In this document: one piece after another, positions 35,710 through 43,608 of the stretch | Position numbering within the stretch: position 1 is the stretch's first letter | Layout: every line of letters begins with the position of its first letter | Notes under the pieces: model-generated | Seen by the model: the letters and a program-made list of their open reading frames with translations, nothing else | What the model was told of the DNA's origin: nothing | Database searches by the model: none | From: JACDAE01 sp963744875 | GTDB taxonomy: Bacteria; Chloroflexota; Ktedonobacteria; Ktedonobacterales; Ktedonobacteraceae | NCBI GenBank assembly: GCA_963744875.1 | Contig: CAVUVQ010000001.1 | Span: 1 to 64,000 of the forward strand | DNA length: 64,000 nucleotides | Direction of reading: 5' to 3' | Translations under genes and position numbers: made by a program

Positions 35710-35800
35710 AGATGGAGAGGCGTCCCCTTTGCGCGTGTTCGTTCCCTGGAGAGATAATTATTTGGGAGTGGTTACGCGCAAAGGGGACGCCTCTCCATCT
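35710..35800. repeat. 27-bp perfect inverted repeat with 37-bp loop
   Basis: The arms at 35710-35736 and 35774-35800 are perfectly complementary over 27 GC-rich bp. The position is 18 bp after the stop of the small acidic gene. No T-run follows the right arm, so it is not a classical terminator. It resembles a small palindromic element. Confidence 0.8.
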
Positions 35801-35817
35801 GGGTAGAGAGTCAAAAG

Positions 35818-35858
35818 ACGATGTACCATTGAGGTGAGTCCTCTGGTACATCGTTTTA
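35818..35858. terminator. terminator between convergent genes
   Basis: ACGATGTACCA (35818-35828) pairs with TGGTACATCGT (35844-35854), with an inner GAGG/CCTC stem and TTTTA following. It lies between the rightward small acidic gene and the leftward small helical gene and may serve both. Confidence 0.75.
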
Positions 35859-35898
35859 TATGGTGTGGAAAAGCTTCCAGTTGTGTGCTAAAAGATGT

Positions 35899-36084
35899 TT
35901 AGGAAGCAATCTGTTCGGAGAGCTTGCCTGTGTTTACCAGCCAACGTACAAATTCCAGGCGTCGGTGGTCGGCTGCTGCCAGTTGTTTTTCTTTCTCAGA
36001 ATAGTCTTTGCGAAGCTTGCTTAATTGCTTCATTTCATGTTCAGCAAAACCGCCCTTGCGTAAAATTTCACGATCTTCTTTCAT
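35899..36084 (-). CDS. small helical protein, unknown
   Basis: This 61-residue, charged, mainly helical protein reads MKEDREILRKGGFAEHEMKQ, then LSKLRKDYSEKEKQLAAADH, then RRLEFVRWLVNTGKLSEQIA. The ATG is 8 bp after AAAGGAG, an excellent SD, which argues that the gene is real. It follows the receiver gene on the same strand by 28 bp, so the two are probably co-transcribed. The C-terminal RLEFVRWLVxTGKLSE looks like a short protein-interaction helix. No family was recognised. Confidence 0.65.
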   Translation of the reverse strand: MKEDREILRKGGFAEHEMKQLSKLRKDYSEKEKQLAAADHRRLEFVRWLVNTGKLSEQIAS

Positions 36085-36112
36085 GTGAAACTCCTTTCAG
36101 GTTCGCTAACAA

Positions 36113-36619
36113 CTACTGAGGTGCTGCCGTTAACATGCGCTCAACGCGTTTGAGGAGTGTCTGCATTGGATATGGTTTGGGCAAGTGGTCCAATGTAGAG
36201 CGGGACTCGCCGCGCAGGCGTATGGATGCACGTACGGCTGTTGCTGAACTTGTGGTAAGGAGTACTGGTATGGAGGCGAAGTCGCGAAGAGCTTGTAAGA
36301 CATCCCATCCCTGTACATTACCGGTAAGTTCAAGATCGAGCACTACAAGATCAGGAATTGAATGACGAAGAGTGGCGATAGCCATTTCTCCGTTGTGAAC
36401 TGCTGCAACGGTATAACCACGGGCGGTTAAGATGCCAGCCTCCAATCTGGCGAGGGTAGGGTCATCTTCAACCACTAAAATATGAATAGTGGTTTCCTTC
36501 TGGTGTTTGTCTTCAGGTTGCAACTTTGCGATATCTTCATGTGTTGCAATCTCACCCAACAAACTCACAGTGCCGTTGACCGGCTTGTTCGCAGTGTCGT
36601 TGTTATCTATCACTGACAC
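36113..36619 (-). CDS. single-domain response regulator with N-terminal extension
   Basis: This 168-residue receiver protein has a 45-residue polar N-terminal extension (MSVIDNNDTANKPVNGTVSL and beyond) before the domain. The acidic pocket is ILVVEDDP, the phospho-Asp is in LVVLDLELTGNVQGWD, the Ser/Thr in LLTTSSA and the Lys in DHLPKPYPM. There is no output domain. It lies 180 bp downstream of the OmpR-type regulator gene on the same strand and just upstream of a small helical protein gene. TGTGAA half-sites at 36733, 36754 and 36765 precede it. Confidence 0.82.
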   Translation of the reverse strand: MSVIDNNDTANKPVNGTVSLLGEIATHEDIAKLQPEDKHQKETTIHILVVEDDPTLARLEAGILTARGYTVAAVHNGEMAIATLRHSIPDLVVLDLELTGNVQGWDVLQALRDFASIPVLLTTSSATAVRASIRLRGESRSTLDHLPKPYPMQTLLKRVERMLTAAPQ

Positions 36620-36732
36620 CCTGCTTCTGCTATGCGTAACCCTCCTATGCTCGGTGCGCTAGCGCCGGTACGACGTAGAGAGGATGACCTGTATCTCTTG
36701 TAGAGAGCATACCCAATTTTGGGTGATAATCC

Positions 36733-36770
36733 TGTGAATATCTTTGCTTCGTGTGTGAAAACGCTGTGAA
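36733..36770. promoter_or_regulatory. phased TGTGAA repeats upstream of the receiver gene
   Basis: TGTGAA occurs at 36733-36738, 36754-36759 and 36765-36770 (spacings 21 and 11 bp). The outer two extend to CTGTGAATATC. One- and two-turn spacing suits an OmpR-family dimer array. The neighbouring regulator (36800-37555) is a candidate binder. Confidence 0.4.
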
Positions 36771-36799
36771 TATCGTGGAATTGGTTCGCAATGCATTGC

Positions 36800-37555
36800 T
36801 CAAAGTTCGTCTGGGTCGGGGGGTGGGACAAAGTAGCCGACGCCTAGTTCGTTGAGGAGGAAGCGGGGTTGCGATGAATCGGGTTCAAGTTTACGGCGCA
36901 GGTGGCGTACGAAGGTACGTAGATAGGTATTTTCGCCACTATAGTCCGGGCCCCATACGCGTTGCAGCAGTTCCCGGTGTGTCAATACTTTGCCTGCATT
37001 GCGTGCGAGCTCACAGAGAAGATCGTATTCAGTTGGGGTGAGATGGACTTCCACACCATTTGAGCGTACCGTCCGGTGTGCAAAATCGACCTGTAAGCCA
37101 TTTTCTCCTCCACAGTGATAGCCTGGGCGTTGCCCTTCGTTGCCGGTTGCGCTACTGCGCAGGCGAGCCGTCTCTTCGGCGCGACGGAGTGCTACGCGGA
37201 CGCGTGCCAGTAATTCATTCAGGCTAAATGGTTTGGTAAGGTAGTCGTCGGCACCCAGATCCAGTGCGCGGATTTTCACAGGTTCTTCGTCATGTGCTGA
37301 TAATACAATGACTGGAGCACTGCTCCATTCGCGTAAACGGCGTAGAAATGATAAGCCATCGAGCGAGGGAAGGGAGAGGTCGAGCAGGACCAGTTGTGGT
37401 TGGAAGATTGCGGCTAGATCGATAGCTTGAGCTCCATCGCGTACTGCCTGTGTATTAAAACCCCGTGCCTTCAATTGTGCGAGCAAAAATGTGCGCATTT
37501 GTGGATCATCTTCGACACAAAGGATTCGAACCTTTTTCTCCGCTGTTGTAGACAT
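36800..37555 (-). CDS. OmpR/PhoB-family response regulator
   Basis: This 251-residue transcription factor has a receiver with ILCVEDDP, the phospho-Asp in LVLLDLSLPSLDGLS, the Ser in VLSAHDEE and the Lys in YLTKPFS. A winged helix follows from about residue 150 (VHLTPTEYDLLCELARNAG, then TYLRTFVRHLRRKLE, then GVGYFVPP). ATG 37555 follows GAAGGATG and is chosen over an upstream in-frame codon that would add 41 improbable residues. It lies 25 bp after the sensor kinase gene on the same strand and is its likely partner. A Gly/Arg-rich spacer (SSATGNEGQRPGYHCGGENG) between the domains is slightly longer than usual. Confidence 0.9.
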   Translation of the reverse strand: MSTTAEKKVRILCVEDDPQMRTFLLAQLKARGFNTQAVRDGAQAIDLAAIFQPQLVLLDLSLPSLDGLSFLRRLREWSSAPVIVLSAHDEEPVKIRALDLGADDYLTKPFSLNELLARVRVALRRAEETARLRSSATGNEGQRPGYHCGGENGLQVDFAHRTVRSNGVEVHLTPTEYDLLCELARNAGKVLTHRELLQRVWGPDYSGENTYLRTFVRHLRRKLEPDSSQPRFLLNELGVGYFVPPPDPDEL

Positions 37556-37580
37556 CGTTTTGCATCCTTCAACTTTGCTT

Positions 37581-40421
37581 TTAAGATGTAACTTCTTCGC
37601 TCTCCTGCTCTTTTTTCCCTGTGACGAAAACAGGTAATGTAAAGGCAAAGGTGGCTCCCTGACCTGGGCGACTCTCAAGTGTTAATGTGCTGCCATGGGC
37701 TTCAATAATGCCCCTACTGATGTATAAGCCCAGCCCGGTGGCTGGACTCCAGCGTGCTGCGCCCCGTCGTCTTTCTGGTACAGGTTGCCCTGGTCGTTCG
37801 AGGATGGGGCGACGCATCGCTGCAAATGTGCTGAAGCGCGTGAATAGTTCCATCTGTTGTTCCTGGCTCATGCCGGGTCCCCGATCAGTAACACTCAATG
37901 TCAGTGCTGAAGGGTGTGCTTCTCCTCTCTCGGTGATGGGTTGCACTTCTAAACGGACGACATCGCCTTCCGGTGCATAGCGAAAGGCATTGCTCAGCAG
38001 GTTAGTGAGCACGCTGAGAATTAATTCGTAATCGCCGCGTATGGCTGGCAATTGTTCTGGTAGTGAGATTTGCAGGTGGCGTCCCGAGGAGGTAATCAGT
38101 GCCTCCAGGCGTTCTTGCAGATCTTCCAGCAGTTCTGGTAAAAGAATAGCTTCAAATTCGAGGCGTAGAGCCCCTGCTTCAACACGCGAAGCATCAAGGA
38201 AACTATTGACCATTCCCACCAGGCGCTCGACCTGCTCATCGGCGGTCTCCAGCATATCATGTCTGGCCTCACCGGACCATTGTAAATCATCGGAGAGCAG
38301 AGCGGTAAGATGGGCCCGAATATTTGCCAGGGGTGTTTTGAGTTCGTGTGCCATTGTGGTAAAAAAATCTTCGCGTGCATGTTCGAGCGCCTTCATTCTA
38401 CTAATTTCATGCAAGACCAGAATAGCACTGGCAATTGTTCCATCTGGTGAGCGCAGTGGAGCAGAATTGACGAGCAGGTAGATCGGACGCCCATCTATTT
38501 TGGTGCTGTGTAATTCTGCTTCGCTGGCCTCTCCAAAGTGGAGTGCCCGATACAACGGTTGTTCTTCAAATGGCGTCTCTGTGCCCGATGTCCCATAGAG
38601 GGCCAATTGGCGCAACAAAGGTTCGTAGGGGCGGGGTTGACCCCCGCCCTGTCCAATCGTTTGGCGGGCTATAGCATCAGGATCATCAGAAGGTTCAAGT
38701 GGTAAACCCATGCTCTGTAAAATTTGTACCGCGCGACTGTTGATGACGCTTATCGTGTTGTTGTGTGCTGAAACCAGAATAACCCCTGACGGAAGGCGTT
38801 CTAACAAAAGTTCCTGGGCGGCCTTTGCTTCTTTGAGGGCTTCATTGCGCTGTTCCAGTTCTTTTGTGCGTTCCACGACTTCGGCTTCGATGCGTTCGCG
38901 TGCCTCAGCCTGGCCTGTAACATCATGGAAGATGACGAGGAAGGCAAAGAGGTCGCCTTCCTCGTCTTGTATGGGTGTGTATGAACAGAGCATGGTATAC
39001 AGTTGTTCATCAGCACCCACGACTTTGACTTCATCTATCTGTTCTGTCAACGCCCGCCGTTCGAGTTCTTCAGCGAGGTTAGGTAGGCCTGCCAGTTCAG
39101 GGGGGAAGATTGCTTTACTGCGTGACAGCGCTTGTTTGATTGTGAGGCCGATGAGATTGCCAGACCAGCCGAAAAATTTGCGTGCAGCTGAGTTGATGTC
39201 GGCGACGCGCCAGCGAGGATCAAGAATTACAACGGCATCGGGGATGGCCTGCATCATATTTTCTTTCTGGCGTGCGTTGCGATTGGCGGTGCGTGCCAGG
39301 CGATTAATGCTGCGGAAGAGGCGAGCATTCTGGATTGCCAGGCCTGCTTGTTGTGCGAAGCGTTGGAGTAATTCGACCTCTTCGGGTGGGAAGCCGCGTG
39401 GTCGACGATGATAGACCTCGATTGTGCCGAGCACACTGTTTGTTGTTGTTTGTGCATGCTCGTTGCTAACGTTGTCACTACCTACCATATAAGGTTCGAA
39501 GATGGGAACACAGAGGACGGAGCCTGGTCGTCGTGACCTGCCATCATCGTCGAGGAAGGGGAGATCAATATTGGGGATTGTACTTGTATCAGTAAAGACG
39601 AGTGTCTCTCTATCGCGCATGACCTGACCGAGCAGTATTCTTCGATTGACCAGTGGATGCCAGCCGACGGAGTGGATGTGAATGCCTTTCTGGGCGGCGA
39701 TGGTTGCGCGGCGTGTTTCTGGCGTTGAGTGGACGATATTCTCATAGTCGTTATCTTGTGTCTCTGATGTATCGATCAGTAACACAGCACAGCGGTTTGC
39801 GCCCACCAGGTCTTGTAATGCCTGAAGGATGCGATCCAGGACGTGATGTAAGGCTGAGGGACCTGCGATGGCTGAAGTAATAGAATGAATGGCCTGTAAG
39901 TGCAGGCGAGATCGTACCTTGTCGGTGACATCTTCAGCGATCACAAGCAGTTCAGGCACCTGCTTCCCATCCTCCTCCGAGGGTTTGTCGGGAGATGTGG
40001 TTGAAAGTTCGATTGAGATGCGCCAGTAGGTGCGTCCACGTGTCTCAAGGCTGCCTTCATAGGGAACTTCTGCAAAATGAACTGTTTGCCCACTTTCAAT
40101 GACCTGTTGTAAAACTGGGAGGGCGATGTCACATATTTGAGCTGGTAATACTTCGTCCATACGCAAGCCTACGACGTTTTGATAGCACCAGGGTTCGTCG
40201 AGGAAGGCAAGGATATATGGATTGGCATAGCGAATATGCAGGCTGGCGGAGTTAAGAATCACCACCCCAACCGATACATGCCCAAGAATATGTTCAAGTT
40301 GTACCGCTTGTCCTGGCTCCATACCTGTTATTTTTCTAGTTACCCGATTGGTATACATTTTCATCCACCCCTGCCAGTTAGCCATGACGAACGGTTCTTT
40401 TTTCTTCTGAATCTGTTTCAT
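37581..40421 (-). CDS. soluble multi-PAS/GAF sensor histidine kinase
   Basis: This 946-residue kinase has no transmembrane helix. Its order is PAS1 (residues about 40-155, VGVVILNSASLHIRYANPYI), GAF (about 185-370), PAS2 (AIPDAVVILDPRWRVADINS), a coiled coil (ERIEAEVVERTKELEQRNEA), PAS3 (LPSGVILVSAHNNTISVINS), then HisKA with phospho-His in MAHELKTPLANIRAH. The HATPase domain has N-box NLLSNAFRYAPEG, DRGPGM and TGLGLYI. An unusual insertion of about 30 residues rich in Arg and Pro (RRPILERPGQPVPERRRGAA) lies in the ATP lid between the F and G2 boxes. It would sense a cytoplasmic small molecule or redox state. The start codon is uncertain; ATG 40385 is an alternative. Confidence 0.88.
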   Translation of the reverse strand: MKQIQKKKEPFVMANWQGWMKMYTNRVTRKITGMEPGQAVQLEHILGHVSVGVVILNSASLHIRYANPYILAFLDEPWCYQNVVGLRMDEVLPAQICDIALPVLQQVIESGQTVHFAEVPYEGSLETRGRTYWRISIELSTTSPDKPSEEDGKQVPELLVIAEDVTDKVRSRLHLQAIHSITSAIAGPSALHHVLDRILQALQDLVGANRCAVLLIDTSETQDNDYENIVHSTPETRRATIAAQKGIHIHSVGWHPLVNRRILLGQVMRDRETLVFTDTSTIPNIDLPFLDDDGRSRRPGSVLCVPIFEPYMVGSDNVSNEHAQTTTNSVLGTIEVYHRRPRGFPPEEVELLQRFAQQAGLAIQNARLFRSINRLARTANRNARQKENMMQAIPDAVVILDPRWRVADINSAARKFFGWSGNLIGLTIKQALSRSKAIFPPELAGLPNLAEELERRALTEQIDEVKVVGADEQLYTMLCSYTPIQDEEGDLFAFLVIFHDVTGQAEARERIEAEVVERTKELEQRNEALKEAKAAQELLLERLPSGVILVSAHNNTISVINSRAVQILQSMGLPLEPSDDPDAIARQTIGQGGGQPRPYEPLLRQLALYGTSGTETPFEEQPLYRALHFGEASEAELHSTKIDGRPIYLLVNSAPLRSPDGTIASAILVLHEISRMKALEHAREDFFTTMAHELKTPLANIRAHLTALLSDDLQWSGEARHDMLETADEQVERLVGMVNSFLDASRVEAGALRLEFEAILLPELLEDLQERLEALITSSGRHLQISLPEQLPAIRGDYELILSVLTNLLSNAFRYAPEGDVVRLEVQPITERGEAHPSALTLSVTDRGPGMSQEQQMELFTRFSTFAAMRRPILERPGQPVPERRRGAARWSPATGLGLYISRGIIEAHGSTLTLESRPGQGATFAFTLPVFVTGKKEQESEEVTS

Positions 40422-40751
40422 CGTCTACTAAATGGAAGAGTGGTATCCTTATTATACAGCATTCTGGTTGCTCCTGGGATGGTTCTGCATACTTTTTCCT
40501 ACGTTGTTTGGCATTCTCGTTGGCTCAAGCTCCTGTTGAGACTGCTGGCTGAAGCAATAATGTTTGCCACGTCTCTTTCTATGATAGCAGAGACTGTTAT
40601 TTCTGGAGCAAGCACCTGGTCTGGCTGAGTTTCCCCAATCTATTTTTCATGGCGTCATACCTTGTTTTATAACCTGTACCATATGCTTGTTCCTTTCTTC
40701 TCTGTTTTCTGCTGTTTTTGATCGATAGCACAACTTTTTCAACATGAACTC

Positions 40752-41000
40752 ATGTTGATTACCGTTGAGGCAAAGGAACCGCAACAGATATTGCTGAAGT
40801 TGATACGTTCGGAGTCTCCATTTGATCGCTGGTTGAAAAGTCAGGTAGAGAGTTTGGTTGGTTGGAATATGAACATACTTTCTGACCCTCATCCTGATCT
40901 CATCTTTGAGTGGCGTGACGACTCCGCCGGGGTTGAAACTCCGGGGCTTCTCAGGCAGCATGACCCACCTGATGGCTCCGTTCGAGCCGTAGGATGTTGA
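40752..41000 (+). other. possible gene fragment in the gap before the ABC remnants
   Basis: An 82-codon frame contains a protein-like block (MLITVEAKEPQQILLKLIRS, then PFDRWLKSQVESLVGWNM, then DPHPDLIFEWRDDS) and then loses composition. No SD is present. It may be the C-terminal part of a small enzyme left by a deletion, and no family was confirmed. The rest of 40422-41111 holds nothing else recognisable apart from the ATGACG repeats. Confidence 0.3.
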
Positions 41001-41021
41001 GCACCGCATTGTCACTCATTT

Positions 41022-41050
41022 ATGACGTTGCTTATGACGCTTTCATGACG
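41022..41050. promoter_or_regulatory. three ATGACG repeats spaced 12 and 11 bp
   Basis: ATGACG at 41022-41027, 41034-41039 and 41045-41050; the first two are preceded by TT. Helically phased direct repeats suggest a transcription factor site. They lie just upstream of the MarR/ABC remnants. Confidence 0.4.
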
Positions 41051-41111
41051 CACTCTCATCATACTGGAACTATCAGAGAACGATGTGAGGAGCAACGAAG
41101 CTTGTAGATGA

Positions 41112-41261
41112 TCAGCAGAATATATCCTTTTATTGATTGAATACCTGGGAGAGGGACAGAGATCTCAGCTTGCCGAGTTTTTAGTCAAAGTATCACGTTT
41201 CTACAATGAAAAAGCTACCAGTGTAGACTTCACGCACTGGGGAAGAGATGAAGAGATATGA
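41112..41261 (+). pseudogene. C-terminal remnant of a MarR-like regulator
   Basis: A 49-codon frame reads SAEYILLLIEYLGEGQRSQL, then AEFLVKVSRFYNEKA, and ends GRDEEI. This looks like the last helices of a MarR-family repressor (the LxEGxRxQLAEFLxKV pattern). Its TGA overlaps the ATG of the ABC remnant that follows, as in intact MarR-ABC-ABC operons. Everything upstream of the last helices is missing. The assignment rests on pattern and context only. Confidence 0.4.
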
Positions 41262-41625
41262 TCAAGTTGTTGCGGTTTTTGAGACCGTATAGGATGACAC
41301 TTCACATTGGTGGCGGGAGTGATTCTGGCAATCAATCAGGATGCAGCACTTTCCTGGATTTTTGTGGTGATCATTTCTGTTCTTGGAGGAGCAGCGCTTT
41401 GATGCGGCGAATGCTGATCTGATCGGTGTCACTATCTGGGTAAATCAGTTGGTGGATTTGCTCATGCCAATTATGATGCTGGTGCTCAATCTTTCGAGCA
41501 TTGCCATTGTGTGGTTTGGAGCGATACGCATTAATAATGGTGACATGCAGGTTGGAGCACTCTTTTTAATAGATCGTAGGGGCTATGTTTACGGCGTCCA
41601 GGAGGGTTGGAAGCCTAAAATATAA
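41258..41625 (+). pseudogene. internally deleted ABC exporter remnant
   Basis: Three non-contiguous pieces of an ABC exporter membrane domain lie here in different frames. The first is MIKLLRFLRPYRMTL (N-terminus). The second is VILAINQDAALSWIFVVIIS (a TM segment). The third is EEQRFDAANADLIGVTIWVN with LMMPI-type helix text LLMPIMMLVLNLSSIAIVWF and GAIRINNGDMQVGAL. The ATP-binding domain is absent. Missing blocks between pieces show real deletions rather than base-call errors. It sits directly before the tandem duplicated exporter genes and may be the original copy of a related locus. Confidence 0.7.
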
Positions 41626-41764
41626 CCCCTTCCCTTTTTGATTAAAGAAAGTTTTGGTAAAATTGGATGAAAGGCTGACAGACGTATGTCACAGATTATC
41701 TTATAGACTTTTAGTAGATGGTGCTGTGGGGTTGAGGATCGGCGCGTCAAGAAAGGATTTGCTT

Positions 41765-43606
41765 GTGATCTCTGCTAAGAAAGACTCTGGTTTATCGTCT
41801 CCGTATTTCAATAAATTGAAGAACACGCTGCGTGTCTATATACGTCTGGTTGGCCTTCTTCGTCCGCATTGGCTCGCGTTTCTAGGAAGCGTGATCTGTA
41901 TCGGATTATCAACGGCTTTTGCGCTGATCGTTCCCCAGTTGCTGGCATGGGTTGTCGATGTTGGTGTGCAAAATGGTCGTGTGACAGATCTTGTCATCGC
42001 TGCCACCGCTATCCTTGTCGTCAGTATCTTGCGCGGCCTGGCAGCGTATGGGCAGGGCTATCTTTCGCAGGCAGTTTCTAATCTGGTAGCATATGATCTT
42101 CGTAATAGCATTTATAGTCATTTGCAAAATTTAAGTTTTTCCTTTCATGACGAAGCTGAAACCGGAAACTTGATGTCACGTATGACCGTTGACATTGAAG
42201 CTGTCCGCAACTTTTACATTCTCGCGTTTCTGCGTGCAATCATTGCCGTTGCAACCTTTGGAGCCGTGACAGTCATTTTGCTCGTTCTGGACTGGCAATT
42301 AGCGCTGGTCACATTGATCAGCGTACCTATTCTGCTGTTTCTTTCCAATCATGTGGCCCATCGCCTGCGTCCATTGTGGGCGGCAGTACAGAGTGGCTCT
42401 GGTGATCTGGGCACGATTATGCAGGAAAGCTTAAGCGGCGTGCGCGTTGTGAAATCGTTTGCACGTGAGGATTTTGAGATCGATAAGTTCGGTCGGACCA
42501 ACTATGGGCTACGAGAATTGAATATGGCTGCGATGCGGACATCCGCCTGGAACCAGCCATTGATGATTCTGGTCTTGAATGTAGTCACAGTGTTGGTCAT
42601 CTGGGTTGGTGGGGCAGCAGTCATTAATCATCGCATCACCCTGGGAACTCTGTTCGCCGTGACGCAATACGTCCTGGTGCTGGCTACTCCCGTGCGCACA
42701 TTTGGTTTTATGGTGACCTGGTTTATGCGCGGCTATTCCGGAGCGGAGCGTCTCTTCACGATATTGGATACTGAATCAACCATTCAAGATGCACCTGACG
42801 CGCAGCCGTTAGAGCAAGTGAATGGGCGTGTCCGCTTTGAACACGTCTCATTTGCCTATGGCACAGGAGCTGAGGTGCTGCATGACATCACAATCGACGC
42901 AAAGCCGGGGCAGGTAACTGCGCTGCTCGGCCCAACGGGAAGTGGAAAAAGCACCATCCTCAATCTTCTACCGCGCTTCTACGATGTCAAAGAGGGCGCA
43001 GTGACAATTGATGGACGGGACATACGCACGGTCACACTCTCATCGCTGCGGCGCAACATTGGTTTTGTCTTGCAGGATGTCTTCTTGTTCAACGCGACGT
43101 TACGCGACAATATCGCTTATGGCATAGAGGATGCCACCGACGAAAAGATTATCGAAGCGGCAAAGATGGCACGCCTCCACGATTTCGCACTCGGCCTTCC
43201 TGATGGCTATGACACCTGGGTGGGTGAGCGTGGGGTCACATTATCAGGAGGCCAGAAGCAGCGTGTGGCAATCGCACGTACCTTGCTGCTTGACCCGCGC
43301 ATTCTGGTGCTTGATGATGCAACCTCTAGCGTCGATATGGAGACGGAATATCTCATTCAGCAAGCGCTGGATGCAGTGATGCAGGGCCGTACGACCTTCG
43401 TTGTTGCCTCCCGTCTACGCACGGTAAAGAATGCGGATCAGATCCTGATCCTGGAAAAAGGGCGTATCGTAGAACGCGGGAATCACGAAGCATTGCTTGC
43501 TCTTGGCGGTGCCTATACACGACTCTACGACCTGCAACTGCGTGAACAAGAAGAGTTTGAGGCGCGTATGTCGGAGTCACAAACGGATTGGGAGGTCGTG
43601 AGCTAA
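41765..43606 (+). CDS. ABC exporter subunit A (copy 1)
   Basis: This is a 613-residue half-transporter of the MdlB/MsbA-like exporter class with a six-helix ABC membrane domain (LAFLGSVICIGLSTAFALIV and onwards) fused to an ATPase. Walker A is GPTGSGKS, the Q-loop is FVLQDVFLFN, the signature is LSGGQKQRVAIARTLL and Walker B is ILVLDDATSSVD. Where the switch His is expected the sequence reads FVVASRLRTV, so this position is a degenerate site. Together with a normal site in subunit B this suggests an asymmetric heterodimer. GTG 41765 is preferred as start because GAAAGGA lies 7 bp upstream; upstream in-frame codons give an unlikely tail. The membrane-domain substrate is unknown. Confidence 0.85.
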   Translation: MISAKKDSGLSSPYFNKLKNTLRVYIRLVGLLRPHWLAFLGSVICIGLSTAFALIVPQLLAWVVDVGVQNGRVTDLVIAATAILVVSILRGLAAYGQGYLSQAVSNLVAYDLRNSIYSHLQNLSFSFHDEAETGNLMSRMTVDIEAVRNFYILAFLRAIIAVATFGAVTVILLVLDWQLALVTLISVPILLFLSNHVAHRLRPLWAAVQSGSGDLGTIMQESLSGVRVVKSFAREDFEIDKFGRTNYGLRELNMAAMRTSAWNQPLMILVLNVVTVLVIWVGGAAVINHRITLGTLFAVTQYVLVLATPVRTFGFMVTWFMRGYSGAERLFTILDTESTIQDAPDAQPLEQVNGRVRFEHVSFAYGTGAEVLHDITIDAKPGQVTALLGPTGSGKSTILNLLPRFYDVKEGAVTIDGRDIRTVTLSSLRRNIGFVLQDVFLFNATLRDNIAYGIEDATDEKIIEAAKMARLHDFALGLPDGYDTWVGERGVTLSGGQKQRVAIARTLLLDPRILVLDDATSSVDMETEYLIQQALDAVMQGRTTFVVASRLRTVKNADQILILEKGRIVERGNHEALLALGGAYTRLYDLQLREQEEFEARMSESQTDWEVVS

Positions 43607-43608
43607 TC

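Noticed and set aside
38710..39411. Plus-strand open frame of about 230 codons opposite the PAS/GAF kinase
   Set aside because: Shadow composition rich in Ser and Arg; the opposite strand carries continuous kinase domains.
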